A stretch of 64,000 nt of DNA from Pithys albifrons albifrons (Eukaryota > Chordata > Aves > Passeriformes > Thamnophilidae). Position numbers and translations under genes: made by a program. The notes beneath the pieces were generated by a model. It did no database searches, was not told the DNA's origin, and worked only from the letters and a program-made list of their open reading frames with translations. Shown here in pieces: positions 47,422-57,506 of this stretch. Numbering within the stretch: the first letter of the stretch is position 1; the number at the start of each line of letters is the position of its first letter. The stretch is taken from NCBI RefSeq assembly GCF_047495875.1, contig NC_092458.1, positions 3,679,939 through 3,743,938 of the forward strand, read 5' to 3'.

Positions 47422-48047
47422 TGTCTTGGTTTGAGATAAGCAACTGCCAACCCCCCCCAAGCACAGAGAGAAAAACCTCCCTCCCAACACCAGGGAAAGG
47501 GAGGAAAAGAGAGGGGAAAGAAAAAAACACTTCAAACTGCATTTATACTAAATCTACATATATTTTTCACAGGAAGAAAGAGACAATTAGAAGAGAGTAC
47601 AAATATACACTCACACAAGTCTGCAACAACAAGTTCCTCACCTCAACTTCTTAACGAACACACAAATTCTACTGTCTTAACTACACATTACTTAAGAAGA
47701 AGCTTATTCCCCAGGGAGACAAACTCAAGCAGAAAGGAGAGACCCAGAACAACACATTTGACTTTCCTGAGATACCCTGTGAGCCTGTGGTGGGCCTGGT
47801 CCTCTCCATCCCCCCTGGGACAGCATCGTGTGTCCTCCCAAGAGGAGGGCTGAGAAGCGACTGCCTTAACCACTCCCACACTGGTTCCTACTGCCCTGGA
47901 GATGATGTCATAATGTGGTATGGAATACAAAATTACTGGCTAGAAGAGGTCAGCTGTTAGCTCAGCCCAGCTCAAGTCAGCTGACAGCTTCAGCCTAGTC
48001 CAGACTTCAGAGCCCAAATCTAGGCCCACCTCGGTGAACCCATAACA
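47422..48047 (-). mobile_element. Solo LTR of an endogenous retrovirus (family A)
   Basis: A 626-bp unit, inverted relative to the 31.1-kb copy, runs from TGTCTTGG to CATAACA on the plus strand. It is flanked by a perfect 5-bp target duplication, accct, at 47417-47421 and 48048-48052, which fixes its boundaries exactly. It is the same family as the copies at 31.1 kb and 61.0 kb, with only scattered substitutions by eye. There is no internal viral sequence. The strand is given by the TATA-like motif and is tentative. Confidence 0.92.
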
Positions 48048-50950
48048 ACCCTGCAAATGCAAAACTAGTAAGTGTACAAATCAGCCTGTGGAAGATATGG
48101 AGAAAAATTAATGGAGGGTGTAAAAGGTCACTAGGCTGTTTGAAAGCCAGCAATTTCTTAAACTAATGGCAATCAAAGAGAGAAGGCACTTCAGTATTTA
48201 TCTACACAGGTCTATGAGCTGAATTTTTTACACATCTAAATAAATCTGTGTCCCAGGAGCACTTCCCCTAAACCAAACAAGGATTTGACCCACTAATGTT
48301 GAAAATGTCTCACTGAAGATGAATCTGAAAAATTAGACTGGCTAGAAAGGGAGAGATTTTAGAAAACAATGAATTAGAGTTTGTGTCCTTAATAATGTAT
48401 TGCCATGAAAAAGCATTCCTGCAGTTCTGATGAAAGCAAAAGCTATAGGGACCACCACCATTCTGGCAAGCGTTTCCAAAAAAAGATTTGGACTGAAGAA
48501 GTGTAACGAAATTTCATTTTTATTTTCTTACTTAACAGTGGGGTTTTTTCTTCATCTGACATGTTTCTTACTCAAACTATGCTGTTTATTCTGCTCTATG
48601 CAGTGGCAAGCATCACAGTGGATGCCCCTTTTTCACAGAAATGTCACACAGACACACATGTTCTGTCCTCATATACACATCGTGATTTGGTTGCATTTCT
48701 TTACCAGCAAGGGAGTTTTTTACAATATTTGATACTCTGTGTGTAGTAGGCTGGTTAACAAGGCTTGAGTCAGTGTGACCATTAGGGCACTTTTTGGTCC
48801 AAAACAATGAACATTTATTCAAGTTCGATCTGTTTTTATTCTTCACTGTATATAGAAAAAAACACTAAGTTCAGTGATTTATGTCTTCAGTGCAACCACA
48901 GAAAACTTTGGAAGCTAGCAAACACAGAGATAAAGCTAGTGGAATTATGTAAGAATTCACACTTAAAATAGCAATTTAATAGTGTGCAGTCAAAGCAAGG
49001 CAGCTATCTCTGAGCATACAGGGTTTTCTAAAAAAAAACCCCCACAGTTAGAATAATATGAGCACTGATATTTTAAGTGACACTTATGGTCAAGAAAGAT
49101 ATATCTTTTTTATGGGAGACTAGTAGCATCCTTCACAGGCACACATAACATATGGCAACAGTATATGGAAACGTATTTGTTCAGTTACCATATTATCCAA
49201 TATTTAAGATAATTCTCAGAATTTTTAATCTGTATTGTGGTAATTGGGTTAAAATCTGTATTAGAGATAAGCTGGTAATTTTCATGAATCTGCATAGCTT
49301 TAATAAAGCAGTCAATAGTCTCAGAAGTTCAATGCAGAATTGGACTGCTCCGACCTGCCCTAAATGTATTCTAAGTTATTTTCTACTTTCATGATTATAA
49401 GAACATCAAATTTAATCTACAGGAGGCATAGTCTACAGAGCTTAGGAACAACATTTTTTTGAAATACATATATACATTTATGTATGAAGCAATAAACACC
49501 TGAATAGTTGAATGAAAAATGAAAAACAAAGTGTATTTTTCAGGTACATGTGACCTGAATTTTTTAAATTCAGACAGATGGAAAGTATTCAGGTTTGGAA
49601 GTTATGTGCTATATTTATTTTTAGAGTAAGAGAAACTGAACTGACAGGACTGAATGAATTTTGAAAAGGAATAAAAAGTAATAACCCTTAAAAATATAAC
49701 CCTCAGTGTCTCATGCTGTTTTGAACATTGACATGTTGCCTTTTAAAGCTGGGATTGTATCTTGCATGATATTCTCTTTTCTTTATTGGTCATACTGGAA
49801 ATTTCAAAGCAATGGTTCCTGCATGAACCATCTTTTCCTCCTACAAAAATTGTCAATGTCTCTCTTTGAAATGTGGTCATATTATGTAGAAAAAAAAGTA
49901 AAATAATAAAAAATCCTCTCTCAAGCTCCCATAATTGACATCCATTCCATGGAAAATAGTAAATTCTCTCTCTATGGCTTGAATTCCAAACTACAGTATC
50001 TTGGAAAAAATGTTTGCTAGCCAATTCACAAGTCATCCCCTAGTGAGACAAAACTAAAGGATTTTCTGAAAGAGTATCTTGATATGTGGCTTCTAGACAT
50101 ATGAAATGACATAATGATCTTAACTCCATAAGAGAATGAAAAGTCTAAAACAATTTTAAAAGTCCACAGATGAGTCAAGAACACTTCAAATGCTTTAAAT
50201 CTGACTCACAGTACAGCCCCAAATACATGAAAGCTATCAAAATAGATTTGATTTATCTGGTGAATCAATGTCTCTGCTATGAAGGAGTTTAAATAAGGGA
50301 CAGTTGAGGATTTTGACTGAGAAAACTGCTGGATTAGGATGATCACTGGTCTCAGATATTTAATCAGATGATCACTACTATGATTAGTGGTTTATAAACC
50401 ATCTCTGCTGCTTACAAAGATATAATTGTCCCATTTTTCAGCCAGCAAGCAGGAACTTAATGATTTACCAAACACAGAACAGAGATTTACTCAAGATGGG
50501 GCAGGAAATCAAACAGTCCCAATTTCTATATGTTTTTGAAAGTTGTTCATAGACAAAGAATTATCAATTTCACTTAACAGATCAACACTTTCAAATTAAA
50601 GAAAGAGTGACAGCAATCTGCAACTCCAATCTGCATTTGTCTTCTCTGTTCCACAAAGACAAAAATAAAGAAAAAATTAAATATTTAGATCATAAAAAAG
50701 CTTTGTGAGAAAATTATAACCTTGACTTACATTAAAGAAAAAAAAAGAATACTCATGAAGATTGCATCAAGGGTGTAAAATCCAGTATTGTATATACTGA
50801 GTTTCATACTAGCATATATATAATAGTACAAGATATAAAATGACCTACAAGTTCAGGCAATTGGCTTTTTTGATGTGCATTATTATGTGTTTTCAAATGG
50901 AATTATGTACTATTGACAGAAAACGCTGTACTTACACTGGGTGATCTGTT

Positions 50951-50988
50951 ATCTCACAGGATCTGCTCTGCTGGAGCAGATCTGTGAT
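50951..50988. repeat. Hairpin with 9-bp perfect core
   Basis: GATCTGCTC (50960-50968) and GAGCAGATC (50974-50982) are exact reverse complements with a 5-base loop. The stem extends outward with bulges as ATCtCACAG against TGTGAT. Confidence 0.75.
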
Positions 50989-52644
50989 TAGGTCACCACT
51001 CTGTCTTTAACACTGGCCTGGACTACATACATCAGAGGAAGATGCAACATACTCATGGTGGAAAATGATGGAGGGATCTGCCTCCTTAAAACACAGTTTT
51101 GTGCTCTGTAAATGAAAGATTGCCTTGACTCCTGAAGAGCGATGGGAATTACCTGAAGGATGAAGGACTGAAGTTTCTTGTTTTAAGCTGTAGTCTGATA
51201 AATATAAAAACAAATACACTCTACAAATGGATTGTTGCAAATATATCTGCTCAGTACTCTCTTGAACATATTATCTTCAACAGCACCAAAGAGAAAATAC
51301 TAAACAGATGGCCTTCTAGTCTGGTCTTGTCTGCTTTCTCTTCCCTTACAATAAGGAGAATTGCTTATTATCCTGTTTTACTATACAATTTTATACCTCT
51401 GATGGTAGCCAATGGTAGTGAGGAATAATATTTTGTATTATTATTGATATTTTGTAGAAAATTGTTTTCTATTAGTTGGTATAAGAAACAATATGTTGCA
51501 TTACTCACCATGTTACAAATTTGTCTATGTCAAGATTTAGAACACTGAATGGAAATGCATCTGTTCATTTTTCCATATTCCAACCTTAAATGAACAAGAA
51601 TAATTATTTAGTGAATGAGCAGAATGTTGAAAAAAGTGTCAAAATGTGAAGAAGAATGATATGGTAGTGCTTGATACTACAATGGAAAAACCAATACTGA
51701 AAATATAAGAATTATGTATAGTGAAGAAAACAATCCTGATTTTTTTTTTCACGAAAACAGTGAAAAGGTACTGGTAGTCAGCAACTACCACTTGTTACCC
51801 TTATTAGTTAGTCAAAAATTTGCAATTATAATGAAGAGTCCCATGCAAATGCTATCCAAAGGGGCAAAGAGTAAAAAGACTAAAGAGTGAAAAATAAAAT
51901 TGAAATCTATAAGAATGATATGGAAAGGCAGAGAGTATAAAATACTTATGTCCTCATATCCCCAGAAGGATAAGACTTGAGAAGAAACAAAGAAGGGCAG
52001 CAAGGATTCTCAAAGATATGTAGACACTTCTAAGGCATGCAATAGAATTCTGTAAAATTACAAGTGCCAGAAAGAAGGTGAATAAAGAATTAGTGTTTAT
52101 TTTCTGTCATAAATCAAAAATAGAATCAAAGGACTGACATCATCAGGCTAGAAGTTCAAAAAAGAAGATATGGTATCACTTTGCTTGTACTTGGACTCTG
52201 TAGATAAATGATTGCTTCAGTTTGCATAGGCTCAAAACATTTCTTCTAATTCATGGGAGAAAATAAAAACCCTCTGAAGAATGATTCAAGACCGCTGACT
52301 AATGGATTGTGTGAATAAACCTGAAAAATATAATAATATGGTTGCCCCTTACTTTTTTCCTGTCTGCCACAGTCTGAGATCAAAATTAAGGTCCTGAACT
52401 AGATGTAATTGTTTTCTGACTTAGTATGGCTAATTTCACAAAACACAATAGCAAATTTAAACTATGACAATGCCACTTCCCAATCTCTGTTTCCAGGGTT
52501 GCTTCCTGAATCTTCTCCTCTACACTTACCATCATCCTTGATTTTTTTTTTTCTTTCTTGTTTTCTTAAGCGACTGTATTTCATTCCATCTTTAAGGAAT
52601 GACTCATTTTCAAATGTTACTATACATTTAATAATGCATATGTT

Positions 52645-52700
52645 CCATATATATATGTGTATATATATACATATATCACATATATTTACATATATGGTAT
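52645..52700. repeat. TA/CA-rich, partly palindromic tract
   Basis: Repeated ATATAT and ACATAT blocks bounded by CCATATAT and ATATATGG, giving partial self-complementarity. Confidence 0.65.
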
Positions 52701-54021
52701 ATGCACACACAACTTTACCTACACTGCAGTATGATACAATTTATAGAAATACAATTACTGTTAGTACTTTTCTGCTTGGCTCAATGGTTATTTTCATATC
52801 ATTAGGAACTCTTGGGTAGTTTCATGATAGTGGGTGGTGTTGGTTTAGATTGTATTTCCAAAATTTAATGAGCGATTCGAATCCTTATTATACTGACTTC
52901 TGATTTCCAAGTTCGGGAAAATAACTAAAAAAACCAAAACCTTCAGTCATAAGAAAGTTTTGGATTCAGTTGCAAAAGTTGACAGTGATTTGAGGCAAAG
53001 CATTTTCCCTTCTGGCAAAATATTACTGCACCACGATAACAACCATGAATGTCTTCCAGCTTCCTGCAACAGAATTTGTCCTAAATTCTAACAACATGGC
53101 TTCTGACTTTCCTTTTTTATTATATAGTCATGTCTGCAATTGATACTCTAGGCCAATATTTAAAAATATACACATAAAATTATATGTCTCAAGGTATTTT
53201 AATGCAGCTAGAATGAAAGAAAATATATTTATTCTACTGACTCTGGATTTCAGGAAAACCTAAAAAGTTTATTGAAAACTTTCCTCTCTCAGGTAGGAGG
53301 CCCCCAGCTTTTTATATTGTTATCTTGGAATAATAACCTATTTTTTTAATACGAAAAACACATAGATTTAATCAGATAATACAAATATATCATTTTTTTC
53401 TTGCAGTTTCTCTGTTGCAAGTATTAAAAGGGCTGTGGAACTTAAAATGTTGCCTGATGCATTGCTCTGGAGGTAGTGTTGATGATGTGACTTCAATGCA
53501 CTCTTTATCCTACTAATGGCAATCCCAGACATACTGTTGCTTACTGTTTGAACACTCTGAAGAAGCAGCAATACCTATTTAAAAAGCCATCAATACAAAA
53601 CTTTCATTATGGGCAGTGAAATGTTGATCTTTAGAGAGTCTCTAGAGAACGCTCTGTATGCAGGGTAATGCTGTTTGTTTCATTTACAAAAAAATAGAAA
53701 TATACTTGTCTTAGTCACTGTTAAATGATAATGATACCTGACAATCTGAGTTCAGTTATGTTCTACCACCCTTATCAGGACCATCCTGCTCTAGGAACAA
53801 AACCAGCCAGCTGATAAAACCCAGTCAGGCTGGGTCTACACCTCAGTGTAAAAATTCCTTCTTCATAAAATTGGGTAAAATTATAAAAAGTTACTTCCCC
53901 TGCTCTTACTGAGAATATAAAAGAACATACGAAGATTTTTTTTCCAGGGAGTGCTTTTCCCTGTAGACATGTACTTAAAACATTGCCAAAAGTAAACAAC
54001 AAACAAACCCACAAAATAAAT

Positions 54022-54320
54022 GTATATGTATGGCCAAACTTCGCGAACGAAGGTTTGGGCAGGGCTGTCCCCACGTGGGTGTGCCCTTCCAGCCTGCGCA
54101 GTGGATTTTAGGTGAGGCTCAGCGTGCGCAGAACTGGCCCCACCGTTTCAGTCCTGAGGTTCATCTGCCACGGCCGAGCGAGCTTGGACAGTGCCAGTGA
54201 AGTCCTCAGGACTAGAACCTACAGCAGCCGGCATTTCCCAGGAGGTCTCCCATCCAAGTACTAATCCGGGGCTGACCCTGCTGAGCTTCCGAGATCTGAC
54301 GGGATCGGATGGCAGGGAGG
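54022..54320 (-). mobile_element. 5S-rRNA-derived SINE, young copy, slightly short at 5' end
   Basis: The minus-strand element has the 5S-like domain at 54218-54311 with intact A-box-like and C-box-like blocks. It then has the body and a 3' end ccttcgttcgcgaagtttgg followed by ccatacatatac (second tail type). The flanks cacaaaataaat (54010-54021) and cacaaaacaaat (54321-54332) form a 12-bp target duplication with one mismatch. Unlike the other five copies it lacks the ggcagttaaat head and starts at cctccctgcc, a minor 5' truncation. In the 3' end, CTTCG-TTCG-CGAAG forms a 5-bp hairpin with a four-base loop. Confidence 0.93.
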
Positions 54321-54332
54321 CACAAAACAAAT

Positions 54333-56411
54333 ACCAAGGAAAGAAGACAACCCACAGCCATCCTAAAAAAGTTTGTTTTTTTCAAAATGGTTATATTTAT
54401 AGAATGGTTTCTTTATGCTGATTTTCTTTTGTTTACTTAAAAACATAAGTTTAAGAAGTCCATCTGCTTAGTTACCTGAATTGCCTGTTCCTATTTTTAA
54501 TTTAGCTAAAGATCATTTTTCAAGGAAAATGATTTTATCCTCAGTAAAGATTGACTTATGTTTTCTCCTCAACCCTGACAACCCAACATGACATCTAAGT
54601 GCTGGCTGCAGCAGAAGAAATGACCATTGTTTCTTTGCCAGGTGTCCTGTAGCTTTCCAATTTTATTTACCAGCTCCAACTTAGCCCTGAGCTGGTCAAG
54701 CTGCATATTGTAAATGGGTCTGTAGAAACTCCTTTCAAATCATTCAAGTTCCTTTTCTTTAAGATATCAGGCCTAGAGTGGACATGGTCTCACAGTGGAC
54801 ATCCTAGACTAGATGTTATGGTCAGTCACCATAGTTTTTTGAGTTAGTTTATGCTCGCTAGGGAAAAATTCTAAAAGCAATGAGAGAAAAAATATTTTCC
54901 ATTTCTAAAGATTTACTTTAAGTGCTTGTTTGTTGCTTCACCAATTCAGAGGCTTTACATTGCAATGCAATGCAGAAGAAAAAGGTAAGAATTTCAGCAG
55001 CGGCAGGTTTGATAATGCCAGAACTTTGCTTCCTGATAGAATTTTGTAAGATTTTCTCCAGTTGAAAGCCTCATTTTCCACTTAGAAGCAAATAGCTTAT
55101 ATTTGATGCTGGTAATAAGGTAGTCATTTCATTCTGAACTAACTTATACCAACAGCATTTCCAATACCATAGCATCATGTATTAAAAAAAAATCATGTAG
55201 AAAAATCCAATATAATGTATTTACTGATGGTCATATAAGTAAAGGGTCAAGAAACTGTAATCCCTTCCTTTTCTCTTACCCATACAGAAGGTAGCATATA
55301 TACTTTAATTTTAAATGTTGTACTCCATATCCCTCATGATTTAGACTCTAATAAACGTCATCATATAACGAATTTTAGCTTTACTCATCTTTAACTTTTG
55401 CTGGGCAGTTGAGGTCATCAGCATTCCCAGGACAATACAAGCTTTCACTCTAGAAGCCTTGATCAGCACAAAATCAGCAGCCAGAATAGCTGTTGACTGT
55501 TGCTTGACAGACTGAATTTTTTGTTCAATCACTTTCATGGCAAAGAGGTAGAGTGGCAAAAGACTTTATGATTGAAAGTCCTATTTCTAGTACTGACACA
55601 AAACCAGAATGTGTTTTCCATCATCACAAAGCTAACAGTAGGAGGAAAAGCACTATTAAGCAGAGAAATGTACTGATGAAATGTGAATGTGAAGGTTATG
55701 TTTGAACCACCTCAATTCTATCAGTGCAGGAGTTTCCAGCATAAGAATTTTTGATATTTAATACTTGTAAGTATTTGCTGTTAAGTATCTAATAACAGTC
55801 ACTGATTAGTGTGTCACGAAGGAAAAGATTAAACACCACTTATTTGATTTCCCAATTCTAACATAATTTAAGCATTTAAATTACAATTTTCCTTTCTAAA
55901 ATTCAATTTATGGCTCAGAATGAGGGTCATGGTGAATACATTCATGTCTACTGTCTGTTTGAAAGTGATTGGTAGACTGCCATGTGGCAGTTCAGCACTT
56001 TAAACCTCAGTAGTCACTATACCACTTTTTTTACTGTTATTATTATCATTAGAGATAGATGAAGGAATATGTGCAAGAGGTTGGTAGCTTAGCATGAACA
56101 AAGAAACTTCAGGAAATAGAATAAAAACTCTCAGAAATGTAGCAAATAAGAAATAATCACTTAAGGATATACTTATGCAAAATGATTTCTGGGAAATGAG
56201 TATGGGAAACTCACATCAAAGATTTACAAGGCCTGTTTTCATAATTCAATCTGCAAGTTTTTAGTTTTTCTATCTGAAACAAATACACTCAAAGAGCAGG
56301 ATAGGATTTGCATTTTGGAAAGAGGCTACTATTATTTGCATTTTGGTCAGGTATTGCTTAATTTAAACACTCACCTTCAACAAATAGAAAAGGACATAAA
56401 ATCCTATTTTC
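54333..56411. other. AT-rich non-coding stretch, no gene seen
   Basis: Nothing recognised. A 72-codon minus-strand open frame at 55341-55559 has no identifiable domain. Confidence 0.5.
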
Positions 56412-56427
56412 TCATTCCCCCCTCCCC

Positions 56428-57288
56428 GAAAGAAAAAGGGAAAAGAGAGAAAAAAAAGAAAAAGAATAAGAAAAAGAAAAAAAAAGAAAGGAAAGGAAAA
56501 AGAAAAAGAAAAAAAAAGAAAGGAAAGGAAAGGAAAGGAAAAAGAAAAAGAAAAAAAAAAGAAAGGAAAGGAAAGGAAAGGAAAAAGAAAAAGAAAAAAA
56601 AAGAAAGGAAAGGAAAGGAAAGGAAAAAGAAAAAGAAAAAAAAAAGAAAGGAAAGGAAAGGAAAGGAAAAAGAAAAAGAAAAAAAAAGAAAGGAAAGGAA
56701 AGGAAAAAGAAAAAAAAGAAAGGAAAGGAAAGGAAAGGAAAGGAAAAAGAAAAAGAAAAAAAAAGAAAGGAAAGGAAAGGAAAGGAAAAAGAAAAAGAAA
56801 AAAAAAGAAAGGAAAGGAAAGGAAAGGAAAAAGAAAAAGAAAAAAAAAAGAAAGGAAAGGAAAGGAAAGGAAAAAGAAAAAGAAAAAAAAAAGAAAGGAA
56901 AGGAAAGGAAAAAGAAAAAGAAAAAAAAAAGAAAGGAAAGGAAAGGAAAGGAAAAAGAAAAAAAAAAGAAAGGAAAGGAAAGGAAAGGAAAAAGAAAAAA
57001 AAAAGAAAGGAAAGGAAAAAGAAAAAGAAAAAAAAAGAAAGGAAAGGAAAGGAAAAAGAAAAAAGAAAGGAAAGGAAAGGAAAGGAAAGGAAAGGAAAGG
57101 AAAGGAAAGGAAAGGAAAGGAAAGGAAAGGAAAGGAAAGGAAAGGAAAGGAAAGGAAAGGAAAGGAAAGGAAAGGAAAGGAAAGGAAAAAGAAAAGAAAA
57201 GGAAAAAGAAAAGAAAAGAAAAGAAAAGAAAAGAAAAGAAAAGAAAAGAAAAGAAAAGAAAAGAAAAGAAAAGAAAAGAAAAGAAAAG

Positions 57289-57319
<31 letters not shown>

Positions 57320-57506
57320 GAAAAGAAAAGAAAAGGAAAAAGAAAAGAAAAGAAAAGAAAAGGAAAAAGAAAAGAAAAAAAGAAAAGAAAAGAAAAGAAA
57401 AGAAAAGAAAAGAAAAGAAAAGAAAAGAAAAGAAAAGAAAAGAAAAGAAAAGAAAAGAAAAGAAAAGAAAAGAAAAGAAAAGAAAAGAAAAGAAAAGAGA
57501 AAAAAG
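56428..57506 (+). repeat. 1.1-kb pure polypurine array (AAAGG)n / (AAAAG)n
   Basis: Apart from a single T near 56467, the plus strand is entirely A and G. The left part (to about 57065) is a higher-order array in which blocks of 2-5 AAAGG units alternate with AAAAAGAAAAAGAAAAAAAA-like spacers. Next comes a nearly pure (GGAAA)n block (about 57066-57187). A (GAAAA)n block follows to about 57500, with a few interruptions. Open frames of 400-439 codons run through it in several frames, encoding only Lys/Arg/Glu/Gly or Phe/Leu/Ser/Pro. They are artefacts of a stop-free composition. Confidence 0.95.

Larger units (their letters stand above)
48053..54009. other. AT-rich non-coding stretch, no gene seen
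   Basis: No recognisable exon or young transposon. A 50951-50988 hairpin and an ATATAT/ACATAT-rich tract at about 52645-52700 stand out. A faint LINE-like patch near 51965-52160 is too decayed to call. Confidence 0.5.

Noticed and set aside
51965..52160. Faint LINE-like wording (agaagggcagcaaggattct)
   Set aside because: Only a few short matches to CR1 phrases, with no 3' terminus and no ordered blocks.
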